Positions 46,493 to 58,280 of a DNA stretch of 64,000 nt are shown here, piece by piece. Within the stretch, counting starts at the first letter, position 1. The number at the start of each line of letters is the position of its first letter. This stretch comes from Erodium maritimum (Eukaryota; Streptophyta; Magnoliopsida; Geraniales; Geraniaceae). The position numbers and the translations under genes are program-made. The stretch is taken from assembly GCA_963921825.1 (NCBI GenBank), contig OY997592.1:21765432-21829431 (forward strand). Reading direction: 5' to 3'. A model generated the notes under the pieces. That model saw nothing but the letters and a program-made list of their open reading frames with translations. It did not search any database and was not told where the DNA came from.

Positions 46493-48180
46493 TGTTAGTC
46501 TTAGTGCCCGTAGTTCAATCCTAAATGTCCAAATGTATATATCATCGTTAGCAATAAAATTAAAGCGGCTTTATATTACTTATGTGTTGGAGTAATATAT
46601 CGATGTGTGCTCTGATCTATGCCCACCATGCGAATAGAACCATAGATCGAGATAGATCACACTCGATGGGTCCCTAGTCAACAAAGCTTCACTAGAAGCG
46701 ACTAGTATGAAAGATGGCTCTTTATGGCTTACGTTCTGTTAGTCATTGGAATGAGATTCCGGAGTCTGATCATAGATATCATGTGGGACATGATATTGGA
46801 CGACCCGCCCTGAATATGTGCCATAGATTAAGTCATGAACATATTCAGTGTTGTAGCTTGTCATGTATCCTTAGACCAAGGAGTCTTTGTGATCGCTATG
46901 TAGTCAACAACTGAGTTTGACCTGAGCCTAACGTTGTCCGTAACAGGGCTTCCATAACGGCCAAGATTGGCTTGGGGACGGGCTACATGAGTGACACGAA
47001 AGACGGCTAAGGGATTTATCCCTCATACTAAGGTATGGGAAAGATATCGGTTCTCGGCCACTTGATCGAGAGTGACTGGAAGAATAGCATGGCCATGCAC
47101 ATGATACTGGGTATCATATCTTCAGTCATCTCACATATCAAGGAACGGTGATTGAGAATAATAAGGATGACGGCTCTATGCCTTATCTCAATCAGGATAT
47201 CGGAGATAAAAGGATAATGACAGGGACGACGGAAAGGTTAGAATCGACAGGGTCGATTCGTTATGTAATGTCGGGCAATACTAAAGTCTCGTTAGTTGCC
47301 ACTTAAATAGGATCAAGTAAAATGGGATTTTACGTTGATCTATTGACATGCATAAACCTAAGGGTCACACCGGAGGATGAAACTCATTGACACATTTATG
47401 GAGAATGGCCAAAAGGGAGTTGTCTCGGGACATGACCAAAACTGGGTTTTGGGTCATGTGCCCGTAAGTGAATAGAACTTTACGGATCGAGACAAGGCTT
47501 GGAGTCTTGGGATTGATCGCGTCGGATAATGTTGGACATTTCCGGTATGGAAGGCTTGGAGGCGATGAGCGAATCACGGGACCTCGTTGGAAATGGCCAC
47601 GGGCCATGTTCCAAGAGGCCCATGAAAGGCCCATGCAACCAAGGCCCATGGAACTAATTAATCAAGTCTTGATTAATTAGTACTAAGTAAGCAAGACAAG
47701 GATTAAGGTGTTGGTGATTCACCACCTAACCCAATCTTGTCTTGCCATACTTTGTCCTATTTACACCTTACTTGACACCATACTTGTCCCATGCCTTTAG
47801 TTGGACAAGTATGGGTTTTGTTATGTTTAAGTCATCTTTTTTCAACATAACAAACACAAGACAAGAATAGGAAACACATTTTCTCTCCCTCTTCCATGGC
47901 CATTTCGGGTTTGGCTAGTTTCCTCCTCCATTTTTGTGTTCTTGAGTTCTCAAAGAGAAGAACTACGTGGCTTTGATTCCCATGTGGATACGTAGGCGTC
48001 TTGGAGACTCAAGCCAATCATTCGTTAACCGGTGTTCTTGTTTTGGTAAGAGTTAGTGCTGAATTTTTCTCTTGTGAATCCATTCTTTGTTAGTTGTTTC
48101 ATGGTTTTAATCGTCTCTTGGTTTTTATTGATTTTCCTCTGCGAGTTGGTTCATCTCCAACCCTACCTCGAGACCCAACA
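46493..48180 (+). repeat. copia LTR, array copy 2
   Basis: 1688 bp, the same as copy 1 apart from isolated substitutions (for example at 46964, 47476 and 48138). Followed by primer-binding site and leader to 48689. Confidence 0.93.
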
Positions 48181-49310
48181 GTGGTATCAGAGCCATGCTA
48201 CCTTCGGGATTCACAAGACGGTGTTCAAAGTTTCGGTTTTGCTTGAAAGTTTCGTTTTGGCATGTTGTTTTGCTAAATTGATTGATAACATGTTTTAAAT
48301 TATTGTTTATGGATTTAATGCATGTAAAATGAATTTTTGAAAATTATTTCAAATCTGGAAATTTTGAAAAAAGTTTGATTTTTCGGGTCTCGGGAGCGGG
48401 ACTCTCGGGGAGCCGAAACCGAGACCGAATGGGGCTCCGTTGGACGGAGCTAGGCCAAGCATGACCATTGGATGGTTGATATGCCAAGGCTAAACCATTT
48501 TGTTAGTTATGACGAGTTTGGAACCATCATGACGAACTCGAAGATCAAATGTTCAAAAGTTTCATTTTTGAACGGTTTCGATAAACCGAGAATCAAAAAA
48601 TTTCGAAACTTGGTTATGAATTAAAACCGGAAAATCACATGATGTTTGATAACATGCTTGTTTGATAACACGATGTGTGATGTGATGTTGGCATTTTTGT
48701 GTTTTTTATTTTGTTTGGTTTTTTGTTTCAGGGGTAAGGTTTCCTTATAGTTCTCCCTTAACAGAATTCCTTTGTAAGTGTGTTACTGGTCTTTGACCTT
48801 TTCCCCTGATTGTCTCAAATTAGGGTATTCTGTTTCCTCCTGGATTCAGTCTTATTAATAAATTTTTCGAGCTTATAAAAAAAAAACGTGTCTATATTAT
48901 TATCTGCATGCAACTTTCTATCAACAATTACAATGAAGAGGTGTGATGAATCATCACTTGACTTTCCATTATACCAATAATTATTGATCACAAACATATG
49001 ATATATCTTTAAGGAGATATAAATCTTACATTCTCCCACTTGATCAATAAATGCCATAATACACAAAATAAGATATCAAACGCAAAAAAGCGTTCTCCCA
49101 AACCCTATGGGGTTTCGATTTTTGACCACTATAGGGGTGGGTTTCATCGTCGTCGGCGCCTCCAAACAGCAACTCCGACTCTCCACTCCGGCTTCACCAT
49201 GCAATCTGATAGCCCATGGATCCCCTACCCTCTCGTGCGACCGCCCGACCCACTTCATCGCCTCCATGCCTCCAACCGGTTCGTGCACTGGCAGCCGTAG
49301 CAGCTCGTAC

Positions 49311-50998
49311 TGTTAGTCTTAGTGCCCGTAGTTCAATCCTAAATGTCCAAATGTATATATCATCGTTAGCAATAAAATTAAAGCGGCTTTATATTACTTA
49401 TGTGTTGGAGTAATATATCGATGTGTGCTCTGATCTATGCCCACCATGCGAATAGAACCATAGATCGAGATAGATCACACTCGATGGGTCCCTAGTCAAC
49501 AAAGCTTCACTAGAAGCGACTAGTATGAAAGATGGCTCTTTATGGCTTACGTTCTGTTAGTCATTGGAATGAGATTCCGGAGTCTGATCATAGATATCAT
49601 GTGGGACATGATATTGGACGACCCGCCCTGAATATGTGCCATAGATTAAGTCATGAACATATTCAGTGTTGTAGCTTGTCATGTATCCTTAGACCAAGGA
49701 GTCTTTGTGATCGCTATGTAGTCAACAACTGAGTTTGACCTGAGCCTAACGTTGTCCGTAACAGGGCTTCCATAACGGCCAAGATTGGCTTGGGGACGGG
49801 CTACATGAGTGACACGAAAGACGGCTAAGGGATTTATCCCTCATACTAAGGTATGGGAAAGATATCGGTTCTCGGCCACTTGATCGAGAGTGACTGGAAG
49901 AATAGCATGGCCATGCACATGATACTGGGTATCATATCTTCAGTCATCTCACATATCAAGGAACGGTGATTGAGAATAATAAGGATGACGGCTCTATGCC
50001 TTATCTCAATCAGGATATCGGAGATAAAAGGATAATGACAGGGACGACGGAAAGGTTAGAATCGACAGGGTCGATTCGTTATGTAATGTCGGGCAATACT
50101 AAAGTCTCGTTAGTTGCCACTTAAATAGGATCAAGTAAAATGGGATTTTACGTTGATCTATTGACATGCATAAACCTAAGGGTCACACCGGAGGATGAAA
50201 CTCATTGACACATTTATGGAGAATGGCCAAAAGGGAGTTGTCTCGGGACATGACCAAAACTGGGTTTTGGGTCATGTGCCCGTAAGTGAATAGGACTTTA
50301 CGGATCGAGACAAGGCTTGGAGTCTTGGGATTGATCGCGTCGGATAATGTTGGACATTTCCGGTATGGAAGGCTTGGAGGCGATGAGCGAATCACGGGAC
50401 CTCGTTGGAAATGGCCACGGGCCATGTTCCAAGAGGCCCATGAAAGGCCCATGCAACCAAGGCCCATGGAACTAATTAATCAAGTCTTGATTAATTAGTA
50501 CTAAGTAAGCAAGACAAGGATTAAGGTGTTGGTGATTCACCACCTAACCCAATCTTGTCTTGCCATACTTTGTCCTATTTACACCTTACTTGACACCATA
50601 CTTGTCCCATGCCTTTAGTTGGACAAGTATGGGTTTTGTTATGTTTAAGTCATCTTTTTTCAACATAACAAACACAAGACAAGAATAGGAAACACATTTT
50701 CTCTCCCTCTTCCATGGCCATTTCGGGTTTGGCTAGTTTCCTCCTCCATTTTTGTGTTCTTGAGTTCTCAAAGAGAAGAACTACGTGGCTTTGATTCCCA
50801 TGTGGATACGTAGGCGTCTTGGAGACTCAAGCCAGTCATTCGTTAACCGGTGTTCTTGTTTTGGTAAGAGTTAGTGCTGAATTTTTCTCTTGTGAATCCA
50901 TTCTTTGTTAGTTGTTTCATGGTTTTAATCGTCTCTTGGTTTTTATTGATTTTCCGCTGCGAGTTGGTTCATCTCCAACCCTACCTCGAGACCCAACA
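49311..50998 (+). repeat. copia LTR, array copy 3
   Basis: 1688 bp; carries the A at 49782 shared with copy 2 but the copy-1 bases at the other checked sites. Followed by primer-binding site and leader to 51507. Confidence 0.93.
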
Positions 50999-51705
50999 GT
51001 GGTATCAGAGCCGTGCTACCTTCGGGATTCACAAGACGGTGTTCAAAGTTTCGGTTTTGCTTGAAAGTTTCGTTTTGGCATGTTGTTTTGCTAAATTGAT
51101 TGATAACATGTTTTAAATTATTGTTTATGGATTTAATGCATGTAAAATGAATTTTTGAAAATTATTTCAAATCTGGAAATTTTGAAAAAAGTTTGATTTT
51201 TCGGGTCTCGGGAGCGGGACTCTCGGGGAGCCGAAACCGAGACCGAATGGGGCTCCGTTGGACGGAGCTAGGCCAAGCATGACCATTGGATGGTTGATAT
51301 GCCAAGGCTAAACCATTTTGTTAGTTATGACGAGTTTGGAACCATCATGACGAACTCGAAGATCAAATGTTCAAAAGTTTCATTTTTGAACGGTTTCGAT
51401 AAACCGAGAATCAAAAAATTTCGAAACTTGGTTATGAATTAAAACCGGAAAATCACATGATGTTTGATAACATGCTTGTTTGATAACACGATGTGTGATG
51501 TGATGTTGGCATTTTTGTGTTTTTTATTTTGTTTGGTTTTTTGTTTCAGGGGTAAGGTTTCCTTATAGTTCTCCCTTAACAGAATTCCTTTGTAAGTGTG
51601 TTACTGGTCTTTGACCTTTTCCCCTGATTGTCTCAAATTAGGGTATTCTGTTTCCTCCTGGATTCAGTCTTATTAATAAATTTTTCGAGCTTATAAAAAA
51701 AAAAC

Positions 51706-51863
51706 GTGTCTATATTATTATCTGCATGCAACTTTCTATCAACAATTACAATGAAGAGGTGTGATGAATCATCACTTGACTTTCCATTATACCAATAATT
51801 ATTGATCACAAACATATGATATATCTTTAAGGAGATATAAATCTTACATTCTCCCACTTGATC
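51706..51863 (-). repeat. fragment of a different, older copia LTR with its polypurine tract
   Basis: On the minus strand GATCAAGTGGGAGAA (51849-51863) is a copia polypurine tract, directly followed by TGTAAGATTTATATC, the start of an LTR unrelated to the 1688-bp family. It is cut at about 51705 by the A-run of the inserted ORF1-only LINE. As part of F it also occurs at 43252, 46070 and 48888. Its internal region resumes at 53019 beyond LINE-D. Confidence 0.7.
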
Positions 51864-51887
51864 AATAAATGCCATAATACACAAAAT

Positions 51888-51902
51888 AAGATATCAAACG
51901 CA
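51888..51902. repeat. target-site duplication of LINE-D, left copy
   Basis: AAGATATCAAACGCA; the right copy AAGATATCAAATGCA is at 53004-53018, one mismatch in 15. Confidence 0.8.
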
Positions 51903-53003
51903 AAAAAGCGTTCTCCCAAACCCTATGGGGTTTCGATTTTTGACCACTATAGGGGTGGGTTTCATCGTCGTCGGCGCCTCCAAACAGCAACTCCGACTCT
52001 CCACTCCGGCTTCACCATGCAATCTGATAGCCCATGGATCCCCTACCCTCTCGTGCGACCGCCCGACCCACTTCATCGCCTCCATGCCTCCAACCGGTTC
52101 GTGCACTGGCAGCCGTAGCAGCTCGAGGTCTCTGAGGTCAAAGACGGTGACTGTAATCACGCTAGTGACAAACACAACAACCCCGATAACGAACAACCTG
52201 ACTGAAGAGGGGGAAGCTGAATCGGGACCACAGGGACATCTGCTTCGCCAACATGCAGCTCTTAGGCCTCCAACCCATCGTTACACCCAGGAGCAACTGT
52301 CGGTGAATCTAAGAGGGTTGTTAAAATACAACCCGACGATCGGTCCCCGGCCTTGGAAAACCAGACTGGGAATGAAGTGGCCTAGTACGGAAAAACAGGC
52401 TTCACCCTATCCAACCAATACCGGGGGGATGAATACTATGTCGTCCATCGTGGCTGGGGGACAAGAGGACCCAGTGGAATCAGCGGAGTATGCATTCCAG
52501 CCAAGCAGGAAAGGGGTACCTGAAGAAGCCAATCGAATGCAGAAGAGTCACAAGGAGTCCAGGTTGGAGCATGATCAGGAGATGCAGATGGAGGGATATG
52601 GCCCCCCGCGGGGCAAATGATAGGACCCAGCGAGGGTGGAAAGGTCACTCTAGGACCTATATCCATAGATCCGGACTACCCATGCCGAGGAGTCTCGGGA
52701 AATCCGCATTCAAGGCATTACATCCAACTTCTATTAGGTCTGCTTTGTATTTCTCACTAGGTCGAATAAGTTTTTGGCTAGGTAGGTTTAGGACTTTGAG
52801 TTTTATTATTTTTGAAATGTCGGTAAGGGGAACTCCTGAGTTCGGATCTACAATTGAAAACAGACTATTTTTATGGATCCATGAGCGCCTGGTGGACTAC
52901 TGTCGACCGGGACAAATATCTGGAATCCTGGGTGGTTATGCCCTAACCTGTAAGGTTGCTATTTTACAGTAATACAATACCTCTCTACTCGTTTTTTTTA
53001 AAA
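51903..53003 (+). mobile_element. LINE-D, short LINE-derived insertion
   Basis: A 1.1-kb plus-strand element between the two copies of a 15-bp target duplication, ending in T-run/A-run sequence (52992-53005). Its first 223 bases (to 52125) are the right part of segment F. It has a 231-codon frame (51925-52620) with no domain I recognise, starting in a typical GC-rich LINE leader (MGFRFLTTIGVGFIVVG). No RT. Probably a deletion derivative of an ORF1-type element. Confidence 0.65.
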
Positions 53004-53018
53004 AAGATATCAAATGCA

Positions 53019-53548
53019 TGAATCATGGAGGTATGTCCTTTTAATGTAAACAAGTAATACCTCTCATGTATCACAATGCATATGATTCTCATACTTTATT
53101 AATAAACCCAATGTTCATTTTTGGTCCAAACTCAATCGATGATTTATGATTAACCAACTTAATCGTATTCCGAATATGTACACATTTATAAATAATAATC
53201 ATCTTTGCACCAAGAGTTTCAAAAGAAAAATATCGTTCAAACAACGACGAGTTTACATTTGGGAACCAAGTCCCATACTCTTAACATGATCCTCAAATTT
53301 TCCTAGTGCCATGCCTTTACTCAAAAGATCCGCTATCATTAAGACATTACTAATAAGCTCAATGATAACACTTTTGTCTTTCACGTGTTCTCTTAAGGCC
53401 TAATACTTTCACGTGTTCTCTTAAGGCCAAACACTTTTGTGGTTCTTAGCCATGAACACAACAACTGAATTATCGCAATATAGCTTTATGGGCCTGGTAA
53501 TATAATATATGATTCTAAGCTTGGAAATGAAACTTTTCATCCATACAT
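53019..53548 (-). pseudogene. RNase H end of the older copia element
   Basis: On the minus strand the sequence reads ...PIKLYCDNSVVVFMAKNHK (about 53430-53510), the copia RNase H block, then HVKDKSVIIELISNV, IADLLSKGMALGKFEDH and KSMGLGSQM, ending near 53255. A 24-base local duplication (TACTTTCACGTGTTCTCTTAAGGCC-type, 53385-53428) breaks the frame. The 3' end of the element continues through 53019 and, after removal of LINE-D, into the polypurine tract at 51849-51863. Confidence 0.75.
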
Positions 53549-54477
53549 TGTGTAAGAACCACTCCCGGTCAACGACAGTCAAACCTGCGAAAAACAGGAA
53601 AATTTAAAAATTTTAAGACAGCCACTTAATTTAACCTAAATTGACCCCGAGGGTCATACCAGACTTAAGATGACCCCGATATCGACCAAAGTAAGTTCCG
53701 GGGGACTCAGGAGAACTTTCTGATCAATTTGGAAAATGTTGACTTTTCGCTAGAAAAGTCAACCGAGCGACGTTTTGGTCCATTCGAGGACCGTTTTAGA
53801 TCCAAAAGGCTTAGCCGTCGTCGCAGTGGTCTTAGTTGAGCCGTTTCCTTGTAGCCCGCCAAGTTTCATAATTTCTTGGGAAAAGTGCCCGTTCGGGGCC
53901 CAAAACGTCCGATTTTCGCGAATCTGATTGGAAAATATCAGGTAGATATTTTCCAAAAGGTGTGGGACCCACCTTGACACTTTTCCAAATTGTGGTGGTG
54001 TTAGTTTTGGGGGGAAACTAGACGGGACAAGGGGGTGGCCGACCACACATGTAAAAAAAGGAAAAAAAAAGGGAAAATGTGTTAGTTTTGAAAAAGAAGA
54101 GAGTTTTAGAGAGAGAAGGAGAAGAAGAGAGAAAAGAGAGAGAAGTTAGGGTTTGTGGTACTATTCACGTCATCAACCATTGGATCGTCTCAAGGCAAGG
54201 AGCAATCTTCTTCCCCTCGTCTTCCTCGTTGGTAAGACCTAAACCGATCGTCGTTTTGTTTAGTTTCAAAATCTAGGGTTTTGTTAAAATGAATGGGTTA
54301 GGGTTGTATTGAGGTTGGGAAAGTGTTGGAGACGTTTTAGAGGTGTTTGGAGGTATTGATTGAACGTTTTCCGGCGACCGGGAGCTCGGGAGGAGCTCCG
54401 GCCACCATAGGAGGTGGCTGACCGGAGCTAGGGCCGGCCACCACCATGGTGGCCGAGCCCCATTGAAACCCTAGGGC
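53549..54477 (+). other. possible gypsy-type LTR, part 1
   Basis: Begins TGTAAGAACCACTCCCGGTC at the edge of the older copia remnant. It has features of the long GC/AT-mosaic LTRs of plant gypsy elements but no coding sequence. A frame near 54079-54276 (Glu/Arg-rich) is low-complexity. The sequence is interrupted at 54478-54482 by the copia element and resumes at 62949. Confidence 0.35.
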
Positions 54478-54482
54478 CCACG
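54478..54482. repeat. target-site duplication of the complete copia element, left copy
   Basis: CCACG, repeated at 62944-62948. Five-base duplications are standard for copia integration. Confidence 0.9.
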
Positions 54483-56170
54483 TGTTGGGTCTCGAGGTAA
54501 GGTTGGAGATGAACCAACTCGCAGCGGAAAATCAATGAAAACCAAGAGACAATTAGAACCATGAAACAACTAACAAAGAATGGATTAACAAGAGAAAAAT
54601 TCAGCACTAGTTCTTACCAAAACAAGAACACCGGTTAACGAATGATTGGCTTGAGTCTCCAAGACGCCTACGTATCCACATGGGAATCAAAGCCACGTAG
54701 TTCTTCTCTTTGAGGACTCAAGAACACAAAAATGGAGGAGGAAACTAGCCAAACCCGAAATGGCCATGGAAGAGGGAGAGAAAATGTGTTTCCTATTCTT
54801 GTCTTGTCTTTGTTATGTTGAAAAAAGATGACTTAAACATAACAAAACCCATACTTGTCCAACTAAAGGCATGGGACAAGTATGGTGTCAAGTAAGGTGT
54901 AAATAGGACAAAGTATGGCAAGACAAGATTGTGTTAGGTGGTGAATCACCAACACCTTAATCCTTGTCTTGCTTACTTAGTACTAATTAATCAAGACTTG
55001 ATTAATTAGTTCCATGGGCCTTGGTTGCATGGGCCTTTCATGGGCCTCTTGGAACATGGCCCGTGACCATTTCCAACGAGGTCCCGTGATTCGCTCATCG
55101 CCTCCATGCCTTCCATACCGGAAATGTCCAACATTATCCGACGCGATCAATCCCAAGACTCCAAGCCTTATCTCGATCCGTAAAGTCCTATTCACTTACG
55201 GGCACATGACCCAAAACCCAGTTTTGGTCATGTCCCGAGACAACTCCCTTTTGGCCATTCTCCATAAATGTGTCAATGAGTTTCATCCTCCGGTGTGACC
55301 CTTAGGTTTATGCATGTCAATAGATCAACGTAAAATCCCATTTTACTTGATCCTATTTAAGTGGCAACTAACGAGACTTTAGTATTGCCTGACACTACAT
55401 AACGAATCGACCCTGTCGATTCTAACCTTTCCGTCGTCCCTGTCATTATCCTTTTATCTCCGATATCCTGATTGAGATAAGGCATAGAGCCGTCATCCTT
55501 ATTATTCTCAATCACCGTTCCTTGATATGTGAGATGACTGAAGATATGATACCCAGTATCATGTGCATGGCCATGCTATTCTTCCAGTCACTCTCGATCA
55601 AGCGGCCGAGAACCGATATCTTTCCCATACCTTAGTATGAGGGATAAATCCCTTAGCCGTCTTTCGTGTCACTCATGTAGCCCGTCCCCAAGCCAATCCT
55701 GGCCGTTATGGAAGCCCTGTTACGGACAACGTTAGGCTCAGGTCAAACAAGGTTGTTGACTACATAGCGATCACAAAGACTCCTTGGTCTAAGGATACAT
55801 GACAAGCTACAACACTGAATATGTTCATGACTTAATCTATGGCACATATTCAGGGCGGGTCGTCCAATATCATGTCCCACATGATATCTATGATCAGACT
55901 CCGGAATCTCATTCCAATGACTAACAGAACGTAAGCCATAAAGAGCCATCTTTCATACTAGTCGCTTCTAGTGAAGCTTTGTTGACTAGGGACCCATCGA
56001 GTGTGATCTATCTCGATCTATGGTTCTATTCGCATGGTGGGCATAGATCAGAGCACACATCGATATATTACTCCAACACATAAGTAATATAAAGCCGCTT
56101 TAATTTTATTGCTAACGATGATATATACATTTGGACATTTAGGATTGAACTACGGGCACTAAGACTAACA
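54483..56170 (-). repeat. 3' LTR of the complete copia element
   Basis: 1688 bp, reading TGTTGGGTCTCG...ACTAACA on the plus strand. The reading frames inside it (for example 55014-55298) are shared by all LTR copies and are not genes. Confidence 0.95.
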
Positions 56171-56186
56171 ATCTCCCACTTGCCCT
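56171..56186 (-). promoter_or_regulatory. polypurine tract of the complete copia element
   Basis: ATCTCCCACTTGCCCT on the plus strand, i.e. AGGGCAAGTGGGAGAT on the element strand, directly next to the 3' LTR. Confidence 0.88.
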
Positions 56187-56329
56187 AGTTCCAATCTAAA
56201 CTCCTATATGTCCCCATCGACTTTACATGTCTAACATGTTCAGGCAGTGACACTGCCTTAGTCAACGAGTTGGCTATGTTATCATCTGTTGCAATATCGG
56301 TTATCTTCACTTCACCTCAGTTCAGTATT

Positions 56330-56640
56330 TATCTGATGAGGTGGATACGCCGCAGTACATGTTTGGATTTGCTATGCGATCTAGGGTTTTAGCTTGCGCA
56401 ATGGCCCTTGTGTTGTCGCAAAATGGATTCACCGGACTGGATGGGTTTTTAATTACACCCAGCCCTGCCATGAATTTCAAATCCACATAGCCTCCTTAGC
56501 TGCCTCTGCAGCATCCATGTACTTGGCCTCTGTCGTAGATTCGGCAATGGTATCTTGCTTTACGCTTTCCCAGCTAAAGCTCTGCCATTCAGCGTAAACA
56601 CATATCCTGATTGACTTCTAAAGTCATCTGGATTTGTCTT
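56330..56640 (-). pseudogene. RNase H of the complete copia element, degraded
   Basis: On the minus strand, blocks like those of the left copy (MDVAEAAKEAMW, CDNTRAIAQAKTL, PNMYCGVSTSSDKY) are present with a stop after SSDKY, as at 2173-2370. Confidence 0.75.
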
Positions 56641-56756
56641 GGAAAACTAGCGTCTACTCATCCTTCGACGACTAGTTCAGCATCATCTTTCCCCCGGGTT
56701 AGAATGATGTCTACTGGTACAACATAAGGCTTACGAGACGTCTGGTCTCATACATG

Positions 56757-57744
56757 TCATGGCATATATGATCGATCCTGCCCCCAGGCGCATAGGATTC
56801 TCATCATCCTTTTCAGCTCATCAGGTGTCTTAGGACACTGAGTCTTGCTGAGATGAATGCCATGACTAGTGGGTAAGAGTCCTTTCTTTGAATCGAGCAT
56901 TAAGAACCTACTCAATGCCTTGTTCACATAGGTTCCCTGACTTAAATCCAAGACCCTCTTGGTGCGATCTCTACATATCTTAATCCTTAAGATATGAGAA
57001 GCATCGCCTAAGTCCTTTATTGAAGAACACTTCCTCAACCAAGCTTTAGTCTCGTGCAAGGTTGGGATGTCGTTTTCAATGAGAACCAGAAAGGTAATAT
57101 TGCTCCCACTAGCCTTCTTATAAACGCAAGATTCATCCTCGTTCTTGATTAAGCCAAATCCAATTACAGCTTCATCAAAACGAAGGATCCAACTCCGAGA
57201 AGTTCGTTTCAATCCATAAATGGATTTCAACAACTTATAAATCTTTCCTTTATTCTTCGGATCGTCAAAACCTTTGGGCCGAGACATACAAACGTACTCA
57301 GTCAAATTTCCATTTAGGAAAGCGGTTTTGACATCCACTTGCCATATCTCGTAATTATGATACGCAGTTATGTCAAGAAGAATTTGGATCGATTTTGACC
57401 ATAGCCACTAAGGAGAAGGTTTCCTCATAGTCAATCCATTGGATCTGCCTATAACCTTTCGCCACCAGTTGAGCTTTGTAGGTCAGAGGGTTGCCGTCCA
57501 TGTCAAACTTCACCTTGAAGATCCATTTGCATCCTATGGTCCTCACACCATTGATGGGATCAACCGGTTCCCAGACTCGGTTGTCCGACATGGATTGCAT
57601 TTCCTCCCTCATGGCTCCCAGCCATAACTCGGAGTTGGGCCCATCCACGACTTCCTGAAAGGTGGCTGGATCATCGTGATCCACCATGACTTCATTGTCA
57701 CCTCCGGATACCATATCTTGGAGGTGGAAGATTGATCCTTTCAA
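56757..57744 (-). pseudogene. reverse transcriptase of the complete copia element, YVDD box missing
   Basis: Two frames. 57373-57744 has WLGAMREEMQSM, CKWIFKVKFDMDGN and LVAKGYRQIQW. 56757-57338 has MDVKTAFLNGNL, KLLKSIYGLKRTSRSW, TFLVLIENDIPTLHETKAWL and SIKDLGDASHILRIKI. A frame change separates them near 57340-57380. At 57066-57100 TFLVL is joined to IENDIP without the catalytic YVDD segment; the loss keeps the frame. The protein could fold in part but cannot catalyse DNA synthesis. Confidence 0.9.
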
Positions 57745-57832
57745 ATCGCCTTGGACCTTCCGGAATTGTAACAGGAATTGGTTCTTACTCTACGACAATC
57801 TCTGGCTCCTTTCTACTGGGTTGCCAATTGGT

Positions 57833-58102
57833 TTAGACAGATCTGTACCATCCTGAATTTCTTCGAGATGCACAGTCCTCCCAATGACGTCTTTGGAAAC
57901 AAAACTTCTTTTCCATAAAGACCCCACCCCAAGCGACGAACACCATGTTCTCACTGGGATTGTAGAAATAGTATCCCCTTGTTGCTTTGGGATACCACAC
58001 GAAGGTGCATATCTCAGATCTTGGTTCGAGCTTAGTCGAAACCAAATGTTTCACATAAGCCTCGCAACCACAAATGTTTAGGAAGGACAAAGCGGGCATC
58101 AT
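57833..58102 (-). pseudogene. integrase C-terminal fragment of the complete copia element
   Basis: Blocks SFLNICGCEAYVKHLVS, GYYFYNPSENMVFVA and GVFMEKKFCF. Separated from the core by stops, as in the left copy. Confidence 0.8.
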
Positions 58103-58280
58103 CCCGTACCATTTTTAAAATGGTGTCCATTCCACACCATTCGTCGAAGCCCGATTCACTATGAATGCGGTCGTCTCTAGAGCAAAACCCCTAAAAGAGA
58201 TTGGGAGATCAGTCCAACTAATCATGGAACAGACCATTGTCTAACAATGTCCGATTTCTCCGTTTGGCTACACCTTTCAA

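Larger units (their letters stand above)
43054..52125. repeat. tandem array F-C-F-C-F-C-F, period 2818 bp
   Basis: Segment F (618 bp) is at 43054-43671, 45872-46489, 48690-49307 and 51508-52125. Segment C (2200 bp) is at 43672-45871, 46490-48689 and 49308-51507. F contains the end of the ORF1-only LINE, a piece of an old minus-strand copia LTR and the start of LINE-D. C is a complete copia LTR with its primer-binding site and leader. The copies differ by isolated bases (G at 44146 but A at 46964 and 49782; A at 47476 but G at 44658 and 50294; T at 48138 but G at 45320), so they are true separate copies and very recent. Confidence 0.93.

Noticed and set aside
43179..52118. Sets of identical short frames repeated every 2818 bp (83, 86, 70, 66, 94, 70 and 80 codons), which look like a conserved gene family.
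   Set aside because: They lie in LTRs, leaders and LINE leader sequence, occur on both strands over the same bases, and follow the tandem repeat exactly. They are shadows of the repeat, not genes.
43054..52125. Array as a pure assembly error.
   Set aside because: The copies carry private substitutions (for example 44146/46964/49782 and 44658/47476/50294) and the flanks differ. An error in copy number remains possible, which is why long reads are proposed.
54079..54276. Glu/Arg-rich frame as a small gene.
   Set aside because: It is read from a purine-rich low-complexity stretch with no further coding features, in a presumed LTR.
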